DNA of 64,000 nucleotides, from contig JAIBBK010000002.1 in assembly GCA_019694675.1 (NCBI GenBank), forward strand, positions 1 to 64,000. The letters are read 5' to 3'. The translations under genes and the position numbers were made by a program. This DNA is from Ignavibacteria bacterium. Its GTDB lineage: Bacteria > Bacteroidota > Ignavibacteria > Tepidaquicellales > Tepidaquicellaceae. Shown piece after piece: positions 54,294-62,573 of the stretch. The notes under the pieces were generated by a model. That model made no database searches and was not told the DNA's origin. It saw only the letters and a list, made by a program, of their open reading frames with translations. How positions within the stretch are numbered: the stretch's first letter is position 1; every line of letters starts with the position of its first letter.

Positions 54294-55715
54294 TCATTCC
54301 ATCACAGGTTCGGCTTCCGTAACCGTTGTACGGAGCAGGGAATCAGCGAGGTTCTCAGCCTGAACCCGCAATTCGGGAACTGCGGTGGATTCCCAAAGCA
54401 GTCCTTTGAGGTTGCCTCCCAGCGTAAGTATCCTCTCGTTGTGCAGTCCGTCTTTGCCGAGCACTCTGAATTCAGTGTCCGCATCAATTCCGAGCCTGAG
54501 GGGATCGGGACGTATGAAGCCGCTTTCATAAAGTGACCTGATGAACGGGTTCTTTGACTTGCCGATATCTGTCTGAGGCCCGGTGCAGTTGATCACCCTG
54601 GAAACAATGATGCTCTCGTCGCTGTATGTGCGCGTATTTCTGAAGTCAACTTTGATGCCGTTCTCAGTATTTACAATATTGAGCAGTCTTCCCTTTATCA
54701 CTTTCAGTCTGTCTTCAAGCTTAAGCCTGATGATCCTGTCATACACATTTATCGGTACCCTGTGCCTTGCGACACCCCACAGGTGCCTCAGGTGTTTCAT
54801 GAAGCGCATTTTCTCATCCACCGAAAGACTCATCCAGATCTTCTGGGAAATTCCCCTCACCGAATCAACCACAGGTTCGGCTGAGATGCCGATCTCCCTC
54901 AATAGTCTGACGTGCTTCTTGAAAAGCGAGAAAAGCTTGTCTAGGTCGTACGGCTCGCTGAGTTCATCAACAAGTCCCTTGTATGCAACACCGCCGTGCC
55001 TGTGCTGAAGCATGGCAAGTCCGTTCGGAGAAATTGAGAAAATCTTACCGTGAAAGCCGTTGTCTGTAAGCCCGATGACAGTATCTACCATTGTGAGCCC
55101 GTTGCCGATGATCATTACATTTGAATCGCTGTTAAGATCTCTCACACAGTCATTGTCCCAGGGGTTGCAAAAATATTCGGGACATTTGTAGAAGTTCATG
55201 TTCGGGATCTTCGGTTCGCCCGGCGTGTCGTTTCCTGTTGCAAGCACAAGCACATCTGTGCTTACCGTGCCTGAACTTTCTGTAGTGATCTCATAGCCGT
55301 TTCCTGATTCACGTATGCCGGTTGCGGAATCATTGATCAGTCTTACTTCGGCTTTTCCTTTTGAACCTGCGAGAGTCTTCTCCCATACTTCCGAAAGGTA
55401 TTCACCGTAGAGCTTGCGCGGCATAAAAGAGATCGCAAGCAGTTCTCTCGGAATGTTCCGGTACTTGCTTTTTTCCGACACCCAGTCAAGGAAATGTTCC
55501 GGTTCTTTCGGGTAACAGCTCATCTTTGCCGTGGGTACATTCAGCACGAGGCTTGGATTGTCAGTGGAGTAAGCCGGTCCCTTGTTGCTGCCGAAGTTCT
55601 TCTGAATTATGTTCAGTTTGAATGGATTGTCCGCATTTCTGATAAGGTGAACTGCCGTCATCAAACCGCAGAAGCCCATTCCTACAATTGTTATTTCTTT
55701 CTTTTGATCAGCCAT
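54294..55715 (-). CDS. FAD/NAD(P)-binding protein (COG4529-like)
   Basis: 473 residues. FAD site ITIVGMGFCGLMTAVHLIRNA (about 8-28), then NKGPAYSTDNPSLVLNVPTAKMS, the signature of the FAD_NAD(P)-binding (PF13454-type) family, and a second dinucleotide motif NVMIIGNGLTMVDTVIGL. Substrate unknown; related proteins include hydroxylases and amino acid/acyl oxidases. 33 bases after rhomboid, likely the same transcript. Confidence 0.85.
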   Translation of the reverse strand: MADQKKEITIVGMGFCGLMTAVHLIRNADNPFKLNIIQKNFGSNKGPAYSTDNPSLVLNVPTAKMSCYPKEPEHFLDWVSEKSKYRNIPRELLAISFMPRKLYGEYLSEVWEKTLAGSKGKAEVRLINDSATGIRESGNGYEITTESSGTVSTDVLVLATGNDTPGEPKIPNMNFYKCPEYFCNPWDNDCVRDLNSDSNVMIIGNGLTMVDTVIGLTDNGFHGKIFSISPNGLAMLQHRHGGVAYKGLVDELSEPYDLDKLFSLFKKHVRLLREIGISAEPVVDSVRGISQKIWMSLSVDEKMRFMKHLRHLWGVARHRVPINVYDRIIRLKLEDRLKVIKGRLLNIVNTENGIKVDFRNTRTYSDESIIVSRVINCTGPQTDIGKSKNPFIRSLYESGFIRPDPLRLGIDADTEFRVLGKDGLHNERILTLGGNLKGLLWESTAVPELRVQAENLADSLLRTTVTEAEPVME

Positions 55716-55748
55716 CGGTTTATTGTGATGAATTATTCATGTGTCTTT

Positions 55749-56375
55749 TCAGCCGAAGTGTCCAAGCAGGATCTTTGCGGAGCCGTCTATGAGCAGGAGA
55801 GTTGAGAGAAAGCCCCCGACAGCGCCGCCAAGATGAGCTTCATGGCCGATGTTTCCGAGCTTGCTTTTCATTCCGTAAACCGAAAATCCTATCCAGAGCA
55901 GTGCGAACAGATACGCAGGCATTGGGAAGAACAGCACGAAGATGGTGCTCTTCGGAAAAAAGATGATGTATGAGAATACAATTCCCGACACTGCCCCTGA
56001 CGCCCCGACTGCAACATAAAGCGGATTGTTGTAGTGAAAGATCACTGTCAGCAGTGAGCCTGTAAGAAGGCTGATGAAATAGATCAGGAAAAAATACAGA
56101 CTGCCTGTGAACCCGCCGAATCCCTGAATGAAAAATGCTTCGAGAAACGATCCGAAAGTGTATAATGCAAACATGTTGAAGAACAGGTGCAGGAAGTTTG
56201 CATGAAGGAAAGCTGATGTGATGACCTGATACCACTTTCCGTCGTGAACGATCTGGTAAGGCCACTCGGCAAACTTCTCAAAATAAGCCTGTTTGCTGTA
56301 CATTGCCCAAAGTGAAATTGCAATATTGGCAAATAGCAGAGTTGCAGTGACAGGTGTTTGGCTGAGTTCAGACAT
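55749..56375 (-). CDS. rhomboid family intramembrane serine protease
   Basis: 208 residues with about six membrane helices. Catalytic Ser in VAVGASGAVSG (about 123) and His in GHEAHLGGAVGG (about 179). The HANFLHLFFNMFALYTFG loop before them is a family hallmark. Cleaves membrane proteins within the bilayer; substrates unknown. Confidence 0.93.
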   Translation of the reverse strand: MSELSQTPVTATLLFANIAISLWAMYSKQAYFEKFAEWPYQIVHDGKWYQVITSAFLHANFLHLFFNMFALYTFGSFLEAFFIQGFGGFTGSLYFFLIYFISLLTGSLLTVIFHYNNPLYVAVGASGAVSGIVFSYIIFFPKSTIFVLFFPMPAYLFALLWIGFSVYGMKSKLGNIGHEAHLGGAVGGFLSTLLLIDGSAKILLGHFG

Positions 56376-56490
56376 GATGCCGGACAGAATGCATTACGGA
56401 ATCGGAATTTAGTGTATCAATTTAGTCAATTGAAGCTGAAGGGTAAATGTAAAATTGTTTCTGCCTTGTCAATCAACTTGCCATCACAGA

Positions 56491-57534
56491 TCATTTGTCC
56501 AGTATTTCTCTTATCATTCCGGGGCCTTCGTATATGAGACCTGTGTAAACCTGCACAAGTTCCGCACCGTTGCTGATCTTGTTTTCAAAATCCGATCTTG
56601 AAAACACCCCGCCGACTCCGATCAAATGCGGCACAGGCATATCAGAGCCGGAAGGACCTCTTAAGTTGTATAGTTTTGCCAGGACATTATCAGACAGGTC
56701 TTTGAGCGGCCTGCCGCTGAGTCCGCCGGATTCATTGGTCTCTTTGCCAAGTCCCGGGCGGGAAACGGTAGTATTTGTTGCAATCAATGCGGTGACGGCA
56801 TTTTCTCTGCATGCACTTATTATCCCCGGCAGTGATCCATCATCAAGATCCGGAGCTATCTTAAGAAAGATATCCTTTGGCGATGATTTGATCGTGTGCG
56901 CAAGCGAGATATTCTTTGCTTTGAGCGATGAAAGCAATTCGCCGAGATATCTTTCATCCTGAAGCTGTCTGAGGCCGGGCGTATTCGGCGATGACACATT
57001 TATGGTAAAATAGTCCGCAACATCATACAGAGACTCCATGCATTTCATATAATCTTCAGCCGCATTCTCAATTGGAGTCTGCTTGTTCTTTCCTATGTTA
57101 ACGCCGGTTATGAATTCTGATGAGATCTTTCCTTTAGCCTTCTTTAAATTCTCCCTCACAATTGCCGAACCAAGATTGTTAAAACCCATCCTGTTGATCA
57201 GCGCCCCCGCGCCTGGAAGCCGGAAGAGCCGTGGCTTGTCATTTCCCGGCTGAGGAAGAGGTGTGACTGTGCCTATCTCAGCATGTGAGAACCCGAGAGC
57301 ATCCCAGAAGGGGAGAGCTTCGCCGTTCTTGTCAAGTCCTGCGGCAAGCCCGAGCCTGTTGCGGAATGTGATGTTCCCTATCCTCACTTTGTCTGAACTC
57401 TTATGAGCATACATTCTGCGAATGAAAGGCAGTGCAAATGATGAGTTCCTGATGAATCCGAAAGCCAGTTCATGTGCCTTTTCGGGTTCCAGTCTGAACA
57501 GCGCCGGCCTTATTAGTGATCTATAGATGTCCAA
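56491..57534 (-). CDS. pyrD: dihydroorotate dehydrogenase (quinone), class 2
   Basis: 347 residues from a TTG at 57534 (DIYRSLIRPALFRLEPEKAHELAF), matching the usual N-terminus of class 2 enzymes. A longer frame from an ATG at 57579 would translate the stem of the tRNA terminator (57544-57580) and is rejected. FMN/active-site motifs: RLGLAAGLDKNGEALPFWDALGF, INRMGFNN, NVSSPNTPGLRQLQ (catalytic Ser), IGVGGVFS and LVQVYTGLIYEGP. Membrane-bound step of pyrimidine synthesis. Confidence 0.95.
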   Translation of the reverse strand: MDIYRSLIRPALFRLEPEKAHELAFGFIRNSSFALPFIRRMYAHKSSDKVRIGNITFRNRLGLAAGLDKNGEALPFWDALGFSHAEIGTVTPLPQPGNDKPRLFRLPGAGALINRMGFNNLGSAIVRENLKKAKGKISSEFITGVNIGKNKQTPIENAAEDYMKCMESLYDVADYFTINVSSPNTPGLRQLQDERYLGELLSSLKAKNISLAHTIKSSPKDIFLKIAPDLDDGSLPGIISACRENAVTALIATNTTVSRPGLGKETNESGGLSGRPLKDLSDNVLAKLYNLRGPSGSDMPVPHLIGVGGVFSRSDFENKISNGAELVQVYTGLIYEGPGMIREILDK

Positions 57535-57543
57535 TTTCTGCGC

Positions 57544-57580
57544 AAAAAAATAATGCCCCCGAATTGCGTTCAGGGGCATT
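57544..57580 (-). terminator. rho-independent terminator after tRNA-Pro
   Basis: Minus strand: AATGCCCC (57580-57573), 13-base loop, GGGGCATT (57559-57552), then ATTTTTTT. Lies 70 bases after the tRNA 3' end and just before the pyrD start. Confidence 0.85.
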
Positions 57581-57650
57581 CAAATGTAAGCGGGCAATTT
57601 TGTTCAAAGAAAACAACCCCGCACAAGCATCTTAAGATTTTCAGATAAAG

Positions 57651-57724
57651 TCGGAACGGCTGGATTCGAACCAGCGACCTCCAGTTCCCAAAACTGGCGC
57701 GATACCGGGCTACGCTACGCTCCG
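57651..57724 (-). tRNA. tRNA-Pro (anticodon TGG)
   Basis: 74 nt, minus strand. Acceptor CGGAGCG pairs with CGTTCCG (one G-U), discriminator A. Anticodon stem CCAGT/ACTGG with loop TTTGGGA gives anticodon TGG. T-arm CTGGTTCGAATCCAG. The 3' CCA is not encoded. A strong terminator follows. Confidence 0.96.
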
Positions 57725-57909
57725 CAATTCGCAACAAATTTACGCAATGATGCCTATTGTTGCAAACCAGATTTCAGTTCTTCAGAGGTAACTTCATCAA
57801 TGCCGTCCAAAACATTTTCATAAAGAAGAGAAAGTTATGAAAACAAATCGATGCTAAACACTTTTTCGAATGTCGCAGGAACAACCCGCCTCAGCATAAT
57901 TGCCGTTGA

Positions 57910-58016
57910 GAAATTGCGAGTGAAGGCGTCAGCGAGAATTTCCTGTTTGACGAACCCAAACGAAGTATTCGTTTGGGTGAGGAGTTGAAATTCTCGCAGC
58001 CTAAGCGAGCAATTTC
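57910..58016. repeat. three-tier nested inverted repeat
   Basis: Outer arms GAAATTGC/GCAATTTC (57910-57917, 58009-58016), middle arms GCGAGAATTTC/GAAATTCTCGC (57932-57942, 57987-57997), inner arms ACCCAAACGAA/TTCGTTTGGGT (57954-57964, 57968-57978) with a three-base loop. All three stems are perfect and nested in order, so the strand could fold into one long bulged hairpin. A mobile miniature element or a structured RNA are both possible. Confidence 0.75.
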
Positions 58017-58149
58017 AGGCCCGTCCGCCATTTTACTGTTGATCTTGAAAGTAATTTGCCGGGCGGGCAATTATGCTGCAGCCTGCCCGCTTGTAGCCAT
58101 ATGAATTACATTGTACAACTTGCAGGCGGGCGGACGATTTTTCTTTGGA

Positions 58150-58177
58150 GCTTTCTTTTGATCGTTCAAAAGAAAGC
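58150..58177. repeat. 12-bp perfect hairpin
   Basis: GCTTTCTTTTGA, loop TCGT, TCAAAAGAAAGC. It has no T-run typical of a terminator and lies in the repeat-rich intergenic region. Confidence 0.65.
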
Positions 58178-58316
58178 GGATAACATTCTGCGGATAGAAT
58201 CCCCGCTGCAGACGGCAATCGTAAGCAAATCGTTTTGGACAAGAATGTAACTTCATTTAACGTATACACATTGTACCGGAAAGCATGTGCATTGCTTTAC
58301 TCATTGCAGAAAATGA

Positions 58317-60365
58317 CTACCAGATCACAACTCTTTTGCCTTCAGGCCTGACCATCGGGTCTCCCTGCTTTCCTCCGAAAGCATTCATGAATTCCTCCAT
58401 GTTGGAAAGCGGCCCTATGACTCTGAACTCATTCGGTGAATGCGGGTCTGTCTGAACAAGCGTTCTCAATCTCTCCGGCCTCATGTTGCCCCGCCATATC
58501 TGGGAATGTGAAAGAAAGAACCTCTGCTCCGGCGTAAAGCCGTCAATCGGAGATCTGTCCTTACCCTCAAGCGCCTTCTGAAGCCCGTAGTATGCGATGA
58601 TCAGGCCGCCGAGGTCAGCTATGTTTTCGCCAAGGGTGAGCTCGCCATTCACATTCAGGTCATCGAAAACTTTGTACCCGTCATATTGCTCAACAAGCTT
58701 GTCGGCCCTTTCCTTGAATCTTTCAGCATCAACTTCTGTCCACCAGTCAGTCAGATTACCGTAGGCATCATACTTTCTCCCCTGATCATCAAATCCGTGT
58801 GTCATCTCATGTCCGATCACCATTCCGATGCCGCCGAAGTTCACCGCATCATCAACATCGGGATCATAGAAGGGCGGCTGAAGAATTCCGGCAGGAAAAA
58901 CGATCTCGTTCTTTGATGAACTGTAGTATGCATTAACGGTCTGTGGAAACATCCACCATTCCGTCCTGTCAACCGGCTTATTGATCTTGCTGAGATAGTA
59001 GCGGGTGTTGAATTCCGACGCACGCTTCATGTTTTCGTATAGCGAACTCCTGTCTATCTCAAGGCCAGAAAAATCCCTCCATTTGTCCGTATATCCAATC
59101 TTCACAACAAAAGCAGAAAGTTTATCAAGAGCCTTCTTCTTTGTTTCTTCGCTCATCCATTCATTCTGCATGAGCCGGTCTCTGAATGCATCCTTGATGT
59201 AGCCTACCATTTCAAGCGCCCTCTGTTTCGCTTCCGGTTTGAACTTCTCCGCAACAAACATCTGTCCAAGCGCCTCCCCCATTGCATCTTCAACAAAATC
59301 AATACTGACTCTCCATCTATCCATTTTCTTTTCTATTCCGCTCAATGCACCGCTGTAGAAGGCAAACACTTCGTCTGCGAACGGCTTGCTGAGTTTGTTT
59401 CCTGCATTTCTGAGCAGGACCCATTTCAGATAATTCTTCCAGGCATCCGTATCCGTATCGCCAAACATGCGATTAAGTTCTTTGAAAAATTCCGGCTGAC
59501 CAACATTGATCCCCTTTTCAAAATTGCTTTTGTCGCTGATCTCCAATTTCTCAAAGAGCATGTCCCAGGCAAAGTCAGGCATCATAGCTTTGACTTCATC
59601 CAGGCTCATCAAATGATATGTTGCTTCCGCCTGTCTCATCTCCACTCTGCTCATCATGGCTTTGGCAAGGCGGGTTTCGAGAGCGAGCACCCGGTTTGAA
59701 ATTTCTGAGGCAGAAATTCTGTCCTGTCCTGTGTTCACAAACATGTTCTCTATGAACTTCCTGTATTTCTCACGAAGTTCGACAGACTTTGCATCATCCT
59801 TCAGATAGTAATCCCTGTCGGGCATTCCGAGCCCGCTTTGGTACAACTGCAGGATAACATTCTCGCTGTTCCTGTCGTCCTGTCCGGCCCACATCGAAAA
59901 AAGCCCGCCGGTCCCGGCCTTCTTCATATCGGTAAATACATTCATCACATCCGCTTTGGTGGAAATTGCATCAATGCGGGCAAGATCATTTTTGACCGGG
60001 TTCATTCCGTCAGCTTCGATCTTCTGCGTATCGAGTGCTGTGTAGTAAAGATCGGCAAGCTTCTGTGCATTTGAATTCGAGCTAAGCCGGGGATCACGTT
60101 CCAGAATTTCCTTAAGCGCCTTTTCATTATCAACCGCGATCTTCGTCCAGTTGCTCCAGCTTGAATATTCAGGCGGGATGGGATTATTCTTCAGCCAGTT
60201 TCCGCTGGAGTACCTGTAAAAGTCAACATTGGGATCTATTGTCAGATCTATGTCTTCAACAGTGATGCCCCTGTTTGAATATCGCGGAGAGTGTTCCTGG
60301 GCCGGGAGAATATCTGCCATCACAAATAAGCAAAGCAGAATAAACAGTGTATTGATCAGCTTCAT
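58317..60365 (-). CDS. M13 family zinc metallopeptidase (neprilysin-like)
   Basis: 682 residues with a signal peptide (LINTLFILLCLFVMADILPAQ). N-terminal M13 domain with DPNVDFYRYSSGNWLKNNPIPPEYSSW. Catalytic HExxH in VIGHEMTHGFDDQGRKYD (about 518) and third ligand in ENIADLGGL. The C-terminus shows ...RVIGPLSNMEEFMNAFG and ends in GKRVVIW, whereas the family usually ends in C-x-x-W. Secreted or periplasmic oligopeptidase. Confidence 0.95.
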   Translation of the reverse strand: MKLINTLFILLCLFVMADILPAQEHSPRYSNRGITVEDIDLTIDPNVDFYRYSSGNWLKNNPIPPEYSSWSNWTKIAVDNEKALKEILERDPRLSSNSNAQKLADLYYTALDTQKIEADGMNPVKNDLARIDAISTKADVMNVFTDMKKAGTGGLFSMWAGQDDRNSENVILQLYQSGLGMPDRDYYLKDDAKSVELREKYRKFIENMFVNTGQDRISASEISNRVLALETRLAKAMMSRVEMRQAEATYHLMSLDEVKAMMPDFAWDMLFEKLEISDKSNFEKGINVGQPEFFKELNRMFGDTDTDAWKNYLKWVLLRNAGNKLSKPFADEVFAFYSGALSGIEKKMDRWRVSIDFVEDAMGEALGQMFVAEKFKPEAKQRALEMVGYIKDAFRDRLMQNEWMSEETKKKALDKLSAFVVKIGYTDKWRDFSGLEIDRSSLYENMKRASEFNTRYYLSKINKPVDRTEWWMFPQTVNAYYSSSKNEIVFPAGILQPPFYDPDVDDAVNFGGIGMVIGHEMTHGFDDQGRKYDAYGNLTDWWTEVDAERFKERADKLVEQYDGYKVFDDLNVNGELTLGENIADLGGLIIAYYGLQKALEGKDRSPIDGFTPEQRFFLSHSQIWRGNMRPERLRTLVQTDPHSPNEFRVIGPLSNMEEFMNAFGGKQGDPMVRPEGKRVVIW

Positions 60366-60416
60366 TTCAGTTGTTTCCGTTTGAATTTATGCTTCATGCA
60401 AAATCAGCCGCTCATT

Positions 60417-60791
60417 TCAATGCATGGAGTGAAGAGCGACCTTGTTTCCTTCTGTATCAATGAAGAGGGCTATATAACCAATGTCTTCACGCACAAGAGT
60501 CTTGGGAGTAAGCACTCTTCCGCCTGCAGCAGCGATCTTCCCGAGTGCGACTGAAAGATCAGGCTGTGCGTTCAGATATATCAGCGAACCCTTATCGCTC
60601 GGTTCATAGCCGTCTCCGGCAACAATTGCTCCGCCCACACCTTTCTGATCTTCGCCCATAGGAAAGAATCCCATCATGTTCGGTCCCATCTGCATCTCGT
60701 AAATTTCCGCGCCGAGGATGGATTCGTAAAACCTCTTTGCTCTTTGAAAATCGGTTGCCGGTATTTCAAACCAGTTGAGTGAGTTCGCCAT
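60417..60791 (-). CDS. VOC family protein
   Basis: 124 residues: NWFEIPATDFQRAKRFYESILGAEIYEM, then GGAIVAGDGYEPSDKGSLIYLNAQPDLSVALGKIAAAGG, and VREDIGYIALFIDTEGNKVALHS. This is the common glyoxalase-like group often annotated as extradiol dioxygenase or lyase relatives; the reaction is unknown. Confidence 0.85.
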   Translation of the reverse strand: MANSLNWFEIPATDFQRAKRFYESILGAEIYEMQMGPNMMGFFPMGEDQKGVGGAIVAGDGYEPSDKGSLIYLNAQPDLSVALGKIAAAGGRVLTPKTLVREDIGYIALFIDTEGNKVALHSMH

Positions 60792-60894
60792 ATATTTTTT
60801 ATGGGGTTAATGCAGTGCATCCGACAAATGAAAGGACGATGCAAGCTAAGTTGATGATACGTTAAGCGGGCTTATTATGTTTCCCTGTCCGGGA

Positions 60895-61938
60895 TCATTT
60901 GAAAACGTGCTGCTGGCCTTCGTCAAGAATTATGATCCGTCGAGAGAGTGGATCATCATACTCACTGCCCGAACCGGATGATCCGTTCGCATCTTTGGTT
61001 ATGAGTTCGCGGAGCACATTCAAAGGTTCGTCCGGGTCGTTTCTGTATTCAATGCAACCATAGTGAACGGGGATCATGTATTCCGCCTTAAGATCTTCGA
61101 ACATTTTCAGAGCGCCGAAAGAGGTTACATGGTTGAAATTATCTATTTCCATACAATCCCTGCACGGCCCGATCGGAATAAGCGCAAGATCAATGCTGAA
61201 TTTTCTGCCGATCGCCTTGAAAGCCTCGTCATCATAATTCGTATCGCCGGGATAGAACACTGTCTTCCCTTTATATTCGATGACAAATCCCGTGCATCCC
61301 GGAACATGCCACAGATAGCTGTCGAAGCCGAACCTGCCGCCGTAGTGAACCGTAAAGACAGTCGTAACTTTCACACCGTCGAGTACCTTTGTCTCTCCGA
61401 CGTAGTTCTTCTTCCTTGTATTGCCGGTTTTCATTCTAACAAGATCAAGCTCCGGATAGTCGGGCAGAAAGTCCTCGACCCCCGCTGGGAAAACCACTTT
61501 TGTTCCCGCAAACTTCTTATTGTCATTGATGTCTCCAAGCGTAGCAAGGCTGAGATGATCCATGTGAGCATGCGAAACAAGTACAAGGTCTAGCCGCGGG
61601 AGGACATCAAGATCAAGTGCTGCCTCATTCTTCCTCACCATCAATCCTCCGATCACATCATTGAACACAGGGTCGATCAGTATGACCTTGTCTTCAATCT
61701 GAAGCAAGACGGTGCTGTGGCCCACCCACAGAGCGGAAAGTCCAACGCCGTCCCTCACGGGTTCTTTCACTTTATTCTTCACCTCACCCGGACTTCCGAA
61801 CATGGCTTTGGTTGCATTCTCAACAAACAATCTTCCCGCGAAGCACGATTGAAGGATCAAAGCTGTTGATGTAATCATAACCGCCGTGAGCAACCGGAGA
61901 ACGGATGACCTGACATCAGGTCTCTTTCTTTTCTGCAT
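60895..61938 (-). CDS. MBL-fold metal-dependent hydrolase lipoprotein (NAPE-PLD-like)
   Basis: 347 residues with lipoprotein signal ITSTALILQSC. Metallo-beta-lactamase fold: LWVGHSTVLLQIEDKVILIDPVF, LVSHAHMDHLS (HxHxDH), and VFYPGDTNYD and IPVHYG for the remaining ligands. The layout, with IGPC and HYGCIEYR, resembles the UlaG/NAPE-phospholipase D-like group. Its ATG overlaps the stop of the preceding gene by one base. Substrate unknown. Confidence 0.88.
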   Translation of the reverse strand: MQKRKRPDVRSSVLRLLTAVMITSTALILQSCFAGRLFVENATKAMFGSPGEVKNKVKEPVRDGVGLSALWVGHSTVLLQIEDKVILIDPVFNDVIGGLMVRKNEAALDLDVLPRLDLVLVSHAHMDHLSLATLGDINDNKKFAGTKVVFPAGVEDFLPDYPELDLVRMKTGNTRKKNYVGETKVLDGVKVTTVFTVHYGGRFGFDSYLWHVPGCTGFVIEYKGKTVFYPGDTNYDDEAFKAIGRKFSIDLALIPIGPCRDCMEIDNFNHVTSFGALKMFEDLKAEYMIPVHYGCIEYRNDPDEPLNVLRELITKDANGSSGSGSEYDDPLSRRIIILDEGQQHVFK

Positions 61939-62573
61939 TAATAATACTTAAAGTTTATACCAATTGTGTAGCTTGACCTGTCATTGAAATTGTAACTTCC
62001 CTGAAGGCCCAATATCCCGTACAGGACATACAGACCTCCCTCAATTCCGAAATAGTCTTCAGGCGAATCACCGCCGGAATTTCTGTGAAACCACTTAGCT
62101 CCAAGAGATCCCGCAAGATGTTCCCCGTAATGCTTTATCGGAAAAGTGAATCTCAGTCCCGAAGCAATTCCGAAATTATCATAACCCGCAAAATCAAAGC
62201 CGGCGGTTGAAACCTCGGGCTGAACGAACAGCTCAACAGATCCTGCATTTCTTCTTACCGGATTCACCATAAAAAACTGAACCGGTGAAACGTACTTGTT
62301 GGCGGCAAAGGAAAAATTCACAGGCACAATATTCCACTTAAGGCCGAAACTAAGTCTGCCGTCAACAGAATTTGCGTCGTGATTGTAAACAGGTGACGGA
62401 ATGGCCTGAAGCAAAGTCCATGACAAGAGTTTAACAGCAGGCCGTTCAACATCTTTCTTTTTTTCTTCTTTGCCCTGCGCAAAAACACTTTGCAATGAGA
62501 ACTGAAAGACTGTCAAAGCAACCAATACAATGGCAGACGAAATCGAGGTCTTTGAGAAATACAATTTAATCAC
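61938..62573 (-). CDS. predicted outer-membrane beta-barrel protein, unknown family
   Basis: 211 residues with a signal peptide (ISSAIVLVALTVFQFSLQSVFAQ) and amphipathic beta strands ending in an aromatic residue (GINFKYY), which fits an outer-membrane barrel. Strand-like stretches: GRLSFGLKWNIVPVNFSFA, GIASGLRFTFPIKHYG, LYVLYGILGLQGSYNF. No family recognised. It overlaps the upstream gene by four bases and the next by one, so all three minus-strand genes form one operon. Confidence 0.7.
   Translation of the reverse strand: MIKLYFSKTSISSAIVLVALTVFQFSLQSVFAQGKEEKKKDVERPAVKLLSWTLLQAIPSPVYNHDANSVDGRLSFGLKWNIVPVNFSFAANKYVSPVQFFMVNPVRRNAGSVELFVQPEVSTAGFDFAGYDNFGIASGLRFTFPIKHYGEHLAGSLGAKWFHRNSGGDSPEDYFGIEGGLYVLYGILGLQGSYNFNDRSSYTIGINFKYY

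Larger units (their letters stand above)
57725..58316. other. 592-bp non-coding region rich in inverted repeats
   Basis: No supportable gene. Besides the nested inverted repeat (57910-58016) and the hairpin at 58150-58177, there are GCGGGCA/TGCCCGC (58063-58090, 14-base loop) and the long-range pair GTCCGCC/GGCGGAC (58023-58029 with 58129-58135). Short reading frames that cross it simply follow the repeats. Confidence 0.6.

Noticed and set aside
58056..58250. 64-codon plus-strand frame in the repeat-rich intergenic region
   Set aside because: Its sequence is simply the translation of inverted repeats; no ribosome site and no homologous pattern.
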